The notes: generated from the sequence alone by a model not told the origin. A stretch of DNA of 64,000 nucleotides from Flintibacter faecis (GCF_014287875.1 NZ_JACOPN010000001.1:62001-126000), one strand, 5' to 3'. Shown: positions 15,592-24,360, counted from the stretch's first letter. Numbers and translations: made by a program.

Positions 15592-16689
15592 TCAGTGTCT
15601 GGTGGAGTAGCCCAGGTGGGGCTCGTTCTTCAGGCGCAGCAGACGGGAACCGCCGATTTTATCCAGCAGCTCGTCCTGATCCTTGACAGAGTAGACCCAC
15701 TTGTCCAGGAAATCCTTAAAGGTCTCGGGGATGGCCACGTCGGCGGCGGCATCATCGGCGGCCTTCTTGGCGCGGGCAGCGGCATCGGCCAGCTTGGCAT
15801 CCTCGGGCTTGGCGGCGGCGGCCTTCTCGGCCTTGGCAGCGGCCTTGGCCAGCTGGGCCTTGGCATCCTCGCCGTCCTGGTACTTAGAAGCCTTGTCGTA
15901 CTCCTTCAGGGCGTGAGAGTCGTTGTCGTAGTAGTTGTAGCACTGAGAGGGCCAAGCGCCATAGGGGCAGTGGACCACGGCATCCACACACTGGCCGAAG
16001 ATGCGGGTCAGGGTGGGATCGCGGCGGATGTACTCGTCGCTGACCAGGTCCTCGCAGGTCACGATGACCTTGCGGGCGGCCACGGCGATGTCAACATCGT
16101 GGAACTCGTCGCCCTCGATGATGCAGGTGCCGTCGGGGCTGGCCTTCTGCACGTGGATGATAGCGGTGTCCAGCTTGGGCACGGGGACAGCGATGACCTG
16201 CTCGCCGGGGTTGAAGGGGTTCTCCACCCGGACCAGCTTCTTGTCGTCCACCTTCTCCAGGGTCTTGCGGACCTCCTCGCTGATGCCCCAGTACTGCTCC
16301 AGACCGGAACCCTGCATCAGGCGCACAGGCAGGAAGGGCAGGCCCAGGGAGGCGGCGTGCAGCTGGAGCATCAGGACGTCCTGAGAGTAGTCCTCATAGG
16401 TCAGCTGGCCCTTCTCGATGGCAGCACGGAACCGGCGGGACACGTTGGTGTAGCCGGAGTTGGCGGTGTAGCAGTTGATATAAGCCTTCACACGGCCCTC
16501 GCCGATCATCATGTCCCAATCGCCGCCGGCAGGACCGGCCCAGACGGTAAAGTCCTTCTGGCCCTGACGCAGGATCTCATACACCGCAGCATAGGGCTTG
16601 CGGTTGGTGGTGAACCCGCCGAAGGAGATGCAGTCGCCGCTCTCGACGAACTTCTCCACCGCGTCGTGCAAGGAATACACTTTGTTCAT
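15592..16689 (-). CDS. gctA: Glutaconate CoA-transferase subunit A with an Ala/Lys-rich insertion
   Basis: A 365-residue partner of GctB and the first gene of the operon. GGFTTNRKPYAAVYEILRQG, AGGDWDMMIGEGRVKAYINCYTANSGYTNVSRRFR and LPVRLMQGSGLEQYWGIS match the family closely. The usual length is about 320. The extra length is mostly one block at about residues 265-315, a low-complexity, charged stretch rich in Ala, Lys and Asp, placed between YDKASKYQ and FKDFLDKWVY, which are nearly adjacent in known GctA. It would form a long surface helix or helical hairpin. Start ATG follows CGGAGG. The product acts in the cytoplasm as an A4B4 octamer with GctB in known examples. Confidence 0.94.
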   Translation of the reverse strand: MNKVYSLHDAVEKFVESGDCISFGGFTTNRKPYAAVYEILRQGQKDFTVWAGPAGGDWDMMIGEGRVKAYINCYTANSGYTNVSRRFRAAIEKGQLTYEDYSQDVLMLQLHAASLGLPFLPVRLMQGSGLEQYWGISEEVRKTLEKVDDKKLVRVENPFNPGEQVIAVPVPKLDTAIIHVQKASPDGTCIIEGDEFHDVDIAVAARKVIVTCEDLVSDEYIRRDPTLTRIFGQCVDAVVHCPYGAWPSQCYNYYDNDSHALKEYDKASKYQDGEDAKAQLAKAAAKAEKAAAAKPEDAKLADAAARAKKAADDAAADVAIPETFKDFLDKWVYSVKDQDELLDKIGGSRLLRLKNEPHLGYSTRH

Positions 16690-16776
16690 GGTAAAACCTC
16701 CGTTGCAAAATGTTTTTTGGTTTTCTTGCTTGTTTGCTTCCTCTGGTTTTCAAGGTACGAAAAACCGCGCATACGC

Positions 16777-16796
16777 GCTATTTATCGGCTATTTAT
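16777..16796. promoter_or_regulatory. Direct repeat at the gctA promoter, candidate AraC-type operator
   Basis: GCTATTTAT occurs twice (16777-16785 and 16788-16796), spaced 11 bp, about one helical turn. It overlaps the -10 box and start region of the minus-strand gct promoter. Next to it is the GC-rich near-palindrome CGCGCATACGCG (16766-16777). AraC-family proteins commonly bind such direct repeats; assignment to the neighbouring regulator is inference. Confidence 0.4.
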
Positions 16797-16823
16797 TTTA
16801 GCACAGGTCGTCCAGTGGGTCTA
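16795..16823 (-). promoter_or_regulatory. Promoter of the gct-gcd-hgd operon
   Basis: TAGACC (16823-16818), a 17-bp spacer and TAAAAT (16800-16795). The weak -35 box fits a promoter that needs an activator. The transcript would have about 100 nt before the gctA ATG, with no leader peptide seen. Confidence 0.55.
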
Positions 16824-16843
16824 GCTTTAATTTAGCAAAAAGT

Positions 16844-16872
16844 TTGCATATCTTCTCCTTCCATGCTATAAT
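16844..16872 (+). promoter_or_regulatory. Promoter of the AraC-family regulator gene
   Basis: TTGCAT, a 17-bp spacer and TATAAT at 16867-16872. It drives the divergent regulator, whose ATG is at 16966, and lies back to back with the gct promoter. Confidence 0.75.
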
Positions 16873-16965
16873 AACAGAGAACAGCGGGATCGCCCCCATT
16901 TGGGGCAGATGTCCCCCCGCTTTTCGCCGTTCTTCCCCCGGCATCCGTTACGGAGGTTTCTGACT

Positions 16966-17802
16966 ATGACCAACGTGGAATTCCACTTACAACTCAATCA
17001 CAACGACACCTGGAACATGAGCCGGCTGCACTTTCACGACCATTTCGAGTTTCTCCTGCCCCTGACCAGTCCGGGCAATATCTTCGTCAATGACCAGGTC
17101 TATCCCCTTCAGCGGGGCACCCTGTACCTCATCGGCGAGAACACCCTCCACCGCACCATGGCCACCGGTTTTCATGCCCGGTACATCCTGCACATCAGCC
17201 GAAAGGCCCTGGATCAGCTGTCCACCCCCCAGACCGATTTTACCCAGCTGACCCACGACTCCTTCCGCCGGGCCACTCTAAACGCAGAGGAGATGACCGG
17301 CCTGATCGAGCTGTTTCAGGCCCTGGAGCGCAACAAAAACGACGGCTCCTTCGGCAGCGACATCCACCAGATGACCGCTCTGCTGAACCTGCTGGTCTAT
17401 GTGGCCCCCGCCCTGAACGCCGCCACTGCCGGCGAGGCCATCCGAAACAAGGACTTTCTGCGTGTGGCCCCCATTCTGGACTATATCCGGGACAACCTGT
17501 CCGACCCCCTCACCCTGGACCAGATCGCCAGCCAATTCTATATCAGCAAGCACTATCTCTGCCGCATTTTCAAGGCGGCCACCGGCTTTTCCGTCATGGA
17601 GTATATCATCTACAGCCGGGTGCTGCGGGCCCGGCAGCTGCTGCAGGAGGGGGTTAGTGTGCAGCAGGCGGGGGAACGCTCCGGTTTTTCCGACAACTCC
17701 CATTTCATCCGCACCTTCGGCCACCTCACCGGCATCACCCCCGGTCGATATGCCAAGGAGTACCAGTCCAGCGACCAGATCCTGCTGCGAGAGAACCTCT
17801 AA
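16966..17802 (+). CDS. AraC-family transcriptional regulator
   Basis: A 278-residue regulator. Residues 1-150 form a cupin-type sensing domain (HFHDHFEFLLPL with several histidines, GNIFVNDQVYPLQRGTLYLI). About 175-272 hold the two helix-turn-helix units: LTLDQIASQFYISKHYLCRIFKAATGFSV and the conserved AGERSGFSDNSHFIRTFGHLTGITPGRYAKEY. Start chosen at ATG 16966, 9 bases after CGGAGG; the longer in-frame extension lacks a ribosome binding site. It is transcribed divergently from the glutamate fermentation operon, so it most likely controls that operon, perhaps in response to glutamate or a pathway acid. The ligand is unknown. Confidence 0.9.
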   Translation: MTNVEFHLQLNHNDTWNMSRLHFHDHFEFLLPLTSPGNIFVNDQVYPLQRGTLYLIGENTLHRTMATGFHARYILHISRKALDQLSTPQTDFTQLTHDSFRRATLNAEEMTGLIELFQALERNKNDGSFGSDIHQMTALLNLLVYVAPALNAATAGEAIRNKDFLRVAPILDYIRDNLSDPLTLDQIASQFYISKHYLCRIFKAATGFSVMEYIIYSRVLRARQLLQEGVSVQQAGERSGFSDNSHFIRTFGHLTGITPGRYAKEYQSSDQILLRENL

Positions 17803-17918
17803 GCCGGTTTTCCACCGGGTTTTCCCCATTTTATGAAATTTCGTTGGTCAATATCTGCAAATTGCGCTTTACTCTATAAAACTATTACTTTAGCACACCA
17901 GTGTCTAATAAATGTCTA

Positions 17919-17958
17919 AACCAGAGGATATGCCCGGGCATATTCTCTGGTTTCTTTT
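17919..17958. terminator. Terminator hairpin after the AraC gene
   Basis: AACCAGAG-x-ATATGC and its complement form a long stem around CCCGGG, followed by TTTCTTTT on the plus strand. A second stem, AGGGCGGCCA/TGGCCACCCT (about 17980-18001), lies just beyond the mcrC stop and may end minus-strand transcription. Nothing else is seen in the 207-bp gap. Confidence 0.75.
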
Positions 17959-18009
17959 ATGCCCCGATGCAGCAAAGCAGGGCGGCCAGATGGCCACCCT
18001 GCTCTTTGT

Positions 18010-19323
18010 TCATGTAAACGCACGGACGAACGCCCGTTCCCGCTGTCTCATGCACACAGCAAACTCTGAATAGCTCTGTGCATCTGCCGGGATCTGCAAA
18101 CCGTGCTTGATAACGCTGATATCCCCCCGTGGGACGACATTTGCCTCATAGGTTGAGCCACGGTTCATCCACAAGTTCAGGTCGCCCGCCCCCTCCGCCT
18201 CGGGATATAGATAGTAACCGGTCTTAGCATCAAAGCGGAACATATAGGCCAGCACCTGCAAATAGTCCCGGTTTCCGATGTTGCCCATGGGCTTATATTT
18301 TGCGTCGGCAATGATCCGCTTCTCGCTGTCCCTGCTGATAAAATCAGGATAGATCAGTCCGGCATTTCTGTGAAACAGTCTCTGGGCACCCTCGCCGCTC
18401 TTATTGCTCGGGTGGTAGAAGATATCCCTAATGAGCAGATTGACATACTCCTCCCACAGCCATGCGCCGTCAAACAGGACACCGTATATCTGTCTGGAAC
18501 CCGAACCGATCTGATGCTTCTGTCGCTGAAGGATCAGCAGGCACAGCCGCTGCAAGGCGAGATATTCCCGGAAATAGGCGTGGCGGACGGCGTTTCTCTT
18601 GTTCTGTTCTATGATTTTCTGCCGGTCACAGGGTGCATACCCCGGCGTGGCATCGACGACCCGCTTTACCTCGTCCTTCACCTTCACAAGCAGCCTGTTC
18701 CCATAGTGCTTTCCCCTGATAAACTCCACCGTATGCCGCACCAGCTCCATCAGGCTGTTATCAAAGGAAAACTCCCGCTGGTGATAGGCAATCTTCCCGG
18801 TAAACGGCGTGTTCCGCTTGATATGCCTGGCCACATCAATGGTGCCTTTCACATTCCCGTCGTTGTATTGACGACGGATGTACTGTTTAAACGGGCCCTT
18901 CCGCATGGCAACTTTGAGATAGCGGGGAAACAGGAACAGCAAAAACTGAAACAGCCGGTTATCCTGGTCGGCATCGGTCTCCATATCCACAATATTAGGA
19001 AAGTCCAGGACCCGGTCTAACAGATACTGAAAAAAGTAGTCCTCCCCGCCGCCGCAGAAGCGGGACCGGATGATAAGCCGCTCATCGCCCCAGCCGAGAA
19101 ACCCCATTGCATTGCCGGTGCGATAGCCGTCGTTGATGCTCTGGAGGATCATCTGATCTTCGGTCATATCCTCCGCATCTTCTACAGCCTCGGGAAACAG
19201 GAATACCCCCTCCCGCTCCAGCTGTTCCAAGGTCTTGTCCGCAATTCTGTCCGTCAGCTTTCCGATATGAGAAAAGGCTTCTTTCTTCTGCCGGGAATTA
19301 TCCCGGATCTTCAGCAGCTTCAT
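18010..19323 (-). CDS. mcrC: McrC-family nuclease subunit of a modification-dependent restriction system
   Basis: A 437-residue protein resembling the McrC partner of McrB GTPases, which cuts DNA carrying modified cytosines. The C-terminal half has a PD-(D/E)XK-like nuclease core: GLIYPDFISRD followed by KRIIADAKYKPMG, i.e. D...DAK. The N-terminal half, with LLKIRDNSRQKKEAF, LQSINDGYRTGNAMGFLGWGDERLIIRSRF, resembles the McrB-contacting region. Start chosen at ATG 19321-19323 after AGGTG; it overlaps the mcrB stop by 26 bases, so the pair is translationally coupled. Base composition is visibly less GC-rich than the surrounding operons, which suggests lateral transfer. Confidence 0.85.
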   Translation of the reverse strand: MKLLKIRDNSRQKKEAFSHIGKLTDRIADKTLEQLEREGVFLFPEAVEDAEDMTEDQMILQSINDGYRTGNAMGFLGWGDERLIIRSRFCGGGEDYFFQYLLDRVLDFPNIVDMETDADQDNRLFQFLLFLFPRYLKVAMRKGPFKQYIRRQYNDGNVKGTIDVARHIKRNTPFTGKIAYHQREFSFDNSLMELVRHTVEFIRGKHYGNRLLVKVKDEVKRVVDATPGYAPCDRQKIIEQNKRNAVRHAYFREYLALQRLCLLILQRQKHQIGSGSRQIYGVLFDGAWLWEEYVNLLIRDIFYHPSNKSGEGAQRLFHRNAGLIYPDFISRDSEKRIIADAKYKPMGNIGNRDYLQVLAYMFRFDAKTGYYLYPEAEGAGDLNLWMNRGSTYEANVVPRGDISVIKHGLQIPADAQSYSEFAVCMRQRERAFVRAFT

Positions 19324-20863
19324 TGGTGTCACCTGGGTTGGGGCTCTGATAGCCGTAAGCCTTCGCAAAACGGTCCATCAGGCCCTTCTCGTCATACATG
19401 CCCTGAACATATTCCTGCAGGAGCGGCTGCAAATAGTCGGTCCAAAGCCGGTCAAAATCCAGGGTCTTCAACTTCAGGAAGTAGGATGCACCAATCTGAT
19501 AGTGCTCGTTCAGGTCCTCCACGCCGGCAATTTCTTTATTGAGGGCGGCCATCCTTCTGATCGCTTCGTCCTTTAGTGCCTCATCTTCCAGCGACGCAAG
19601 CATTTCCAGGCGCTCGTCCGCTTTCAGCTCCACAAAGCGGAAGCGGCGGCGCATAGCAAAATCAAAGCTATCCACAGAGCGGTCAATGTCATTCATTGTC
19701 CCGATGATATAGACATTCTCCGGGATATAGAATTTCTTATCCGGGTCATCATGCAGATTGGAATACTGGGTGGAAATTTCCCCTGCCCTGCCGCGATACC
19801 CGGGGTCTATGGAAAAGAACAGCTCTCCGAAAATTTTCGATATCTCGCCCCGGTTGATCTCGTCGATAATGAAGATGTACTTTTTCAGCTTTTCCTGTTT
19901 TACCTGTGCCTTTGAAGCCGTAGTTTTCTTTGCCTGAATAGCCTTATAGATCGCAAAGTCATAGGAGTATCCCTGTGTAGCGAATGTCTTTTCGAAAAAA
20001 GCTGTAACATCCTTTATCTTTTCGAACTTCTGCCCGGACTCCAGCATTTTTCTCACTTCGTCCAGATTCAAAGTGAGCCTGTTCGCTGTCTCATTTCCAG
20101 GAATGGAAATATCAATATGCCTGTCGTCTACGCTCGTTATCGTAAATTTGTTCCCATTGATGGTCTTGAACGTGTCAACGCCGAATTCAATGTCGGAGAA
20201 AAATTCTGTCATAGCCTCCTGGGCAGAGCGTTCGTTTTCCATCACTTCTTTGGGCTTTTGGGAATCCTCGTAATTTTTTCTGGCGCAGTCCACAAATTTT
20301 TTGAAAATGCCGTCCCGCAGCGCAAATCCCATGGTCCCATCGGCGTTGAGCTTGGGCCTCAGCCCCTCCACAAAGTCGGAGTAGTCATAGCTGGGGTGGA
20401 ATTGGACGAACTCCACCTGTTTCTTCTGCTCGTCCGTGAGGAGCGTATAATCATCAAAATAGCCGTCGCTGATGATATCCGCTGCGATCTCCCTGGCCAG
20501 ATAGGACTTTCCGGTGCCTGGGGCGCCTCGGAAAATCAGATTTTTGGATTCGATCAGCATGGCAGAGAACGGATTCCGGTATCCCCCGGACTGCTCAAAC
20601 TTCTCCTGCTGCTTGGTCTCAATGGAAAAGCCCATGCTCTCCAGACAGTTTCTTGCATCCTCGCTGCCAAAGGACGCTGTAGAAATATCTGTCCCGTTCG
20701 CCAAGTGGTCCGCCACGGCCACCACATACTTGGGCGGATAGGTTTTCCCGTCCTCCGATACGAGCACATATTTCGTACTCACGTTGTGCTCGGGAACACC
20801 CTTCTCGTCGATGAATTTCAGGGCATCCATAATATCCTGTTTGTTCAACTTCGGTACAGCCAC
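19298..20863 (-). CDS. mcrB: McrB-family AAA+ GTPase of a restriction system
   Basis: A 521-residue motor protein. Residues 5-85 form a small N-terminal domain (KYVLVSEDGKTYPPKYVVAVADHLANG) of a kind found at the head of many restriction proteins and thought to recognise the DNA target. From about 105 comes the McrB AAA+ module: GAPGTGKS (Walker A), the McrB-typical VQFHPSYDYSDFVEGLRP, IFIIDEINRGEISKIFGELF (Walker B) and NVYIIGTMNDIDRSVDSFDFAMRRRF (sensor I and signature). Start is GTG 20861-20863 with GGAGG 6 bases upstream. With mcrC it forms a two-gene defence cassette between the AraC gene and yitT. No linked methylase is present, as expected for a system that cuts methylated DNA. The exact modification recognised is unknown. 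Confidence 0.9.
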   Translation of the reverse strand: MAVPKLNKQDIMDALKFIDEKGVPEHNVSTKYVLVSEDGKTYPPKYVVAVADHLANGTDISTASFGSEDARNCLESMGFSIETKQQEKFEQSGGYRNPFSAMLIESKNLIFRGAPGTGKSYLAREIAADIISDGYFDDYTLLTDEQKKQVEFVQFHPSYDYSDFVEGLRPKLNADGTMGFALRDGIFKKFVDCARKNYEDSQKPKEVMENERSAQEAMTEFFSDIEFGVDTFKTINGNKFTITSVDDRHIDISIPGNETANRLTLNLDEVRKMLESGQKFEKIKDVTAFFEKTFATQGYSYDFAIYKAIQAKKTTASKAQVKQEKLKKYIFIIDEINRGEISKIFGELFFSIDPGYRGRAGEISTQYSNLHDDPDKKFYIPENVYIIGTMNDIDRSVDSFDFAMRRRFRFVELKADERLEMLASLEDEALKDEAIRRMAALNKEIAGVEDLNEHYQIGASYFLKLKTLDFDRLWTDYLQPLLQEYVQGMYDEKGLMDRFAKAYGYQSPNPGDTNEAAEDPG

Positions 20864-20890
20864 GCCGCGCCTCCTGTTTGACGATATAGT

Positions 20891-21766
20891 TTAATCCCTC
20901 GGGTCCCGGTAGAAATTCCCCATCAGCTTTTCCGTGCGGATGACGTTTACAAAGGCCTGGGGGTCGGCCTGCTTGACCTTGCGGGTCAGGCGGCGGAGCT
21001 GGTTGCTGCCCACCACGGAATAGATCATCACACAGGGCTCCCCGTTATAAAGGCCCACGCCCTCGATAAGGGTGGCGGTGTGGCGGGTGTCCTGAATCTG
21101 GGCGCACACGCCCCCGGCCTTCTCCCGCCCGGTGACGATGAACAGCGTCATCCGCCGCCCGTCCGGGTCCATCATACGCACCACTTGGGTGCTTGCGAAT
21201 TGGAAAATGATAGAGTACAGCGCCCGATCCCAGCCAAACAGCGCACCGGCCACCATAAGCATGACCACATTGCCGCAGAAGATATAATTCCATGCATTGA
21301 TGTTCTTCCGCTCGGCCAGGGCGATGGCGATAAAGTCAGTTCCGCCGCTGGTGATGCGCACCTGCAGACACAGGCTGATGGCAAATCCGTTGACCAAACC
21401 GCCGAACACGCAGATGAGCAGGATGTCCTCCGTCACCGGGACGGCAGGGATCATATCGGTAAAAAAGCTGGAAAACACGATGGCCAGACAGGAATACATC
21501 GTAAACCGTTTGCCGATCAGTTTCAGACTTACCGCCGCAGGAATGGCATTGAACAGCAGATTGAGCGGTGCAAAGGGCAGGGTGATGTGCCAATACTCCT
21601 GAGCGCACCGCTGCAGCAGACGGGTCAGGCCGGTAAAACCGCCGGGAAACAGGTCGCCTGCCTGCACAAAGCTTTTAAAATTCAGGGCCACGATGACAGA
21701 ATACACCATGATGACCAGCATTCGCAGGCCCGCCTCCCGCAGGGGGCCGTTTTTGATCTTGTCCAT
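20891..21766 (-). CDS. yitT: YitT-family membrane protein
   Basis: A 291-residue protein with five or six hydrophobic segments in residues 12-180 (YitT/DUF161 repeats: PGGFTGLTRLLQ, RITSGGTDFIAIALAERKNIN) and a C-terminal soluble DUF2179 domain (TLFIVTGREKAGGVCAQIQDTRHTATLIEGVGLYNGEPCVMIYSVV). Function in the family is not established; a role in transport or sensing at the membrane has been suggested. It sits between the restriction cassette and pgsA, 27 bases from the mcrB start on the same strand. Its own GC-rich composition returns to that of the housekeeping genes. Confidence 0.9.
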   Translation of the reverse strand: MDKIKNGPLREAGLRMLVIMVYSVIVALNFKSFVQAGDLFPGGFTGLTRLLQRCAQEYWHITLPFAPLNLLFNAIPAAVSLKLIGKRFTMYSCLAIVFSSFFTDMIPAVPVTEDILLICVFGGLVNGFAISLCLQVRITSGGTDFIAIALAERKNINAWNYIFCGNVVMLMVAGALFGWDRALYSIIFQFASTQVVRMMDPDGRRMTLFIVTGREKAGGVCAQIQDTRHTATLIEGVGLYNGEPCVMIYSVVGSNQLRRLTRKVKQADPQAFVNVIRTEKLMGNFYRDPRD

Positions 21767-21806
21767 GCATCTACTCCTTACATCAGATCTTCCAGGCTGT
21801 TTTCCG

Positions 21807-22331
21807 TCACTCTGCCGCAGTCAGCACGTCCAGATTCTTGGTGAAATACTCCACACCGGAATAGATGGTGGTCAGCACGATCACCGCCACGCAGATGCTG
21901 TTCACCCAATAGCCGATGGGCAGCAGCATCAGCACGATGCACACCATGGTGCTGGCCGTTTTCACCTTGCCGGACCAGCCGGCGGCGATGACCCGGCCCT
22001 TATCTGCGGCGATCATCCGCAGACCGGATACGGCAAACTCCCGCACGATGACGATGAGCAGGGCCCAGGCTGGCATCTGGCCGATCTCCACGAACCACAG
22101 CATGGCCGCCGTCACCAGACACTTGTCCGCCAGGGGGTCCATAAACTTGCCGAAATCGGTGATCTGGTTATAGTGCCGGGCGATGTAGCCGTCCAGGGTG
22201 TCGGTGATGCTGGCCAGGGCAAAGATGGCCAGCGCCCAGTAGTTGGCCCCGGGCACATGCAGATACAGCACCAGCAGAAAGGCCGGGATCATCACGACCC
22301 GCAGCAAGGTCAGCTTATTGGCGGTATTCAT
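21807..22331 (-). CDS. pgsA: CDP-diacylglycerol--glycerol-3-phosphate 3-phosphatidyltransferase
   Basis: A 174-residue membrane enzyme making phosphatidylglycerol phosphate. The CDP-alcohol phosphatidyltransferase signature D-x2-D-G-x2-A-R-x8-G-x3-D-x3-D is intact (DTLDGYIARHYNQITDFGKF followed by MDPLADK, about residues 43-69). Several hydrophobic helices follow. Length is standard. It is downstream of rimO by 49 bases; the pgsA-rimO neighbourhood is common in Clostridia. Confidence 0.95.
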   Translation of the reverse strand: MNTANKLTLLRVVMIPAFLLVLYLHVPGANYWALAIFALASITDTLDGYIARHYNQITDFGKFMDPLADKCLVTAAMLWFVEIGQMPAWALLIVIVREFAVSGLRMIAADKGRVIAAGWSGKVKTASTMVCIVLMLLPIGYWVNSICVAVIVLTTIYSGVEYFTKNLDVLTAAE

Positions 22332-22380
22332 GGGTCTTAAATCTCCTTTATGCGCTTATATATGCGCTGTGTATTCTGGT

Positions 22381-23706
22381 TTATTCGTCGATCTCTCCGG
22401 TCAGGTCCCCATCCATGGTGCCGGTGATGCGCACATTCACAAAGCTCCCGGCGGGCACCAGCCCGGCTGCGGTGAAGTACACATGGCCGTCGATCTCCAC
22501 CGAGTCGGCATAGGTCCGGCCCACATAGCACCCGGCCTGGCTGTCAAAGCCCTCGCACAGGACCTCCATCACCGTGCCCAGGCGCTGCTCGTTATATTCG
22601 TCCATCACCCGGGACTGCAGATCCACCACCAGCTCCACCCGGCGCTGGGCCACGTCCGGGTCCACCTGGTCGTCCATGGCGGCAGCCAGCGTCCCCTCCT
22701 CCGGGGAAAACTGGAATACTCCCGCCCGCTGGAGCTTCTCCTCCCGCAGGAACTGACACAGCTCCTCAAACTCCGCCTCGCCCTCGCCGGGCAGGCCGCA
22801 GATGAGAGAGGTTCGCAGCACCACGTCGGGCATAGCGTTCCGCAGCTTGGCAAACAGAGCCTGGATGTCCGCCTTGGTGGTGTGGCGGCGCATAGCCTTT
22901 AAAATCCCGTCGTTGCAGTGCTGGATGGGGATGTCCAGATAGTGGACGATCTTGGGGTTTTGGGCCATGGTCTGGATGAGCTCGTCGGTGATGACCTCGG
23001 GATAGAGATAGTGCAGACGGACCCAGTGGAAGTCCAGCTCGCACAGCTCCCGCAGCAGCCCTGCCAGGCTGGAGCCATCCTTCCGGTCCATGCCATAGCG
23101 GGTGATATCCTGGGCGATGACGATGAGCTCCTTCACCCCGGCCTGGGCAAGCCCTCTGGCTTCCGTCAACAAAGCGTCCATAGACCGGCTGCGGTAGCGG
23201 CCCCGCAGCTTGGGGATGATGCAGAAGGCACAGCCGTTGCTGCAGCCCTCGGCGATTTTCAGATAGGCAGTGTAGGGCGGGGTGGTGACGATGCGCTCCC
23301 CGTCCTCATAGGTGGTGTGGATGCCGGCGAAGTGCTCGGCCTTCTCCCCGGCCATCAGCTCCTCCACGGCGGCGACTACGTCGGTATAGCTCCCCGTGCC
23401 CAGCATTCCGTCCACCTCGGGCAGCTCCTTGCGGATATCGTCAGGATAGCGCTGGGTCAGACAGCCGGCCACCAGCAGCTTTTTCAGCTTTCCCTCCTCT
23501 TTCAGGCGGCCCAGCTGCAAAATATTGTCAATGGCCTCGCTCTTGGCCGACTCAATAAAGCCGCAGGTGTTCAGCACCGCCACGTCGGCCCCCTCGGGCT
23601 CGCCGGTGATGGTGTGGCCCGCCTGGCGGCACAGGGCCATCATCTGCTCGGTGTTCACCAGATTTTTGGCGCAGCCCAGGGAGACAAAGGCAATTCTATA
23701 AGGCAT
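22381..23706 (-). CDS. rimO: Ribosomal protein S12 methylthiotransferase
   Basis: A 441-residue radical-SAM methylthiotransferase that modifies an aspartate of ribosomal protein S12. Residues 1-120 are the UPF0004 domain with three cluster cysteines (SLGCAKNLVNTEQM, LNTCGFIE, VAGCLTQRY). About 135-370 is the radical-SAM barrel with C-x3-C-x2-C in EGCSNGCAFCIIPKLRGRYR. A TRAM domain follows (GTVMEVLCEGFDSQAGCYVGRTYADSVEIDG). RimO rather than MiaB is indicated by CAKNLVNTE and the LRGRYRSR stretch. recX lies upstream (24 bases). Confidence 0.95.
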   Translation of the reverse strand: MPYRIAFVSLGCAKNLVNTEQMMALCRQAGHTITGEPEGADVAVLNTCGFIESAKSEAIDNILQLGRLKEEGKLKKLLVAGCLTQRYPDDIRKELPEVDGMLGTGSYTDVVAAVEELMAGEKAEHFAGIHTTYEDGERIVTTPPYTAYLKIAEGCSNGCAFCIIPKLRGRYRSRSMDALLTEARGLAQAGVKELIVIAQDITRYGMDRKDGSSLAGLLRELCELDFHWVRLHYLYPEVITDELIQTMAQNPKIVHYLDIPIQHCNDGILKAMRRHTTKADIQALFAKLRNAMPDVVLRTSLICGLPGEGEAEFEELCQFLREEKLQRAGVFQFSPEEGTLAAAMDDQVDPDVAQRRVELVVDLQSRVMDEYNEQRLGTVMEVLCEGFDSQAGCYVGRTYADSVEIDGHVYFTAAGLVPAGSFVNVRITGTMDGDLTGEIDE

Positions 23707-23730
23707 CGTTTTTTCGCTCCTAGTTTTTGT

Positions 23731-24357
23731 TTAGTCGTATTCTATGTCGATCCCGGTCTCATACCGGGCCAGGGCATCCCGGATATCGGACCAGGAGAAG
23801 CCCCGGCGGGCCAGGGCGGCGGTGACCTTTTGCAGCTGCTTCCGGTCCCCCGTCCACCCCGTCAGTTTCTTTTGCAGAAAATCGTCGATGGCCTGAGTAG
23901 AGTCCTCCACCCGGGCCAGAGCCTCGTCCCATTCTTCCCGCGGGACACCCCGGCGATACAGCTCGTCCCGCAGCTTCTTTTCGCCAAAGCCCCGGGCGGA
24001 GTATACCTCCACGATCCGCGCGGCATAGGCCGCCTCGTTGAGATAGCCCAGCTCCTCCATGCGGTCGCACACGGCATCCGCCTCCTCCGGTCCGGCCCCC
24101 CACTCATTCAGCTTTCGGGTCAGCTCCCGCCGGGACTGGGGCTTGCGGGAGAGCAGCTCCAAAGCCCGCTCCCGCATTTGGCGGCTTCGCAGGCCGGCGG
24201 TCAGGGCGGCGGCCTCCTCCTCGGTCAGCTCCCGGCCGGCATACAGGGCGAAGTCTGCGATCTCCTGCTGGCCCACCCGCAGGATCGAGCCGTCCTCCAC
24301 CATGGCCAGCCAGCGGCCCTGCACCCGCTGCGAGGGTTTCAGCTCCTGAATGACCAC
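23731..24357 (-). CDS. recX: RecA regulator RecX
   Basis: A 208-residue protein with three-helix RecX repeats: SRKPQSRRELTRKLNEWGAGPEEADAVCDRMEELGYLNEAAYAARIVE, then GFGEKKLRDELYRRGVPREEWDEAL, then the more degenerate LTGWTGDRKQLQKVTAALARRGFSWSDIRDAL. RecX binds RecA filaments and limits recombinase activity. Start is GTG 24355-24357, only 3 bases after the recA stop, so its translation is likely coupled to recA. The N-terminal 60 residues (VIQELKPSQRVQGRWLAMVEDG) form a small beta domain also seen in Clostridia homologues. Confidence 0.93.
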   Translation of the reverse strand: MVIQELKPSQRVQGRWLAMVEDGSILRVGQQEIADFALYAGRELTEEEAAALTAGLRSRQMRERALELLSRKPQSRRELTRKLNEWGAGPEEADAVCDRMEELGYLNEAAYAARIVEVYSARGFGEKKLRDELYRRGVPREEWDEALARVEDSTQAIDDFLQKKLTGWTGDRKQLQKVTAALARRGFSWSDIRDALARYETGIDIEYD

Positions 24358-24360
24358 GGC

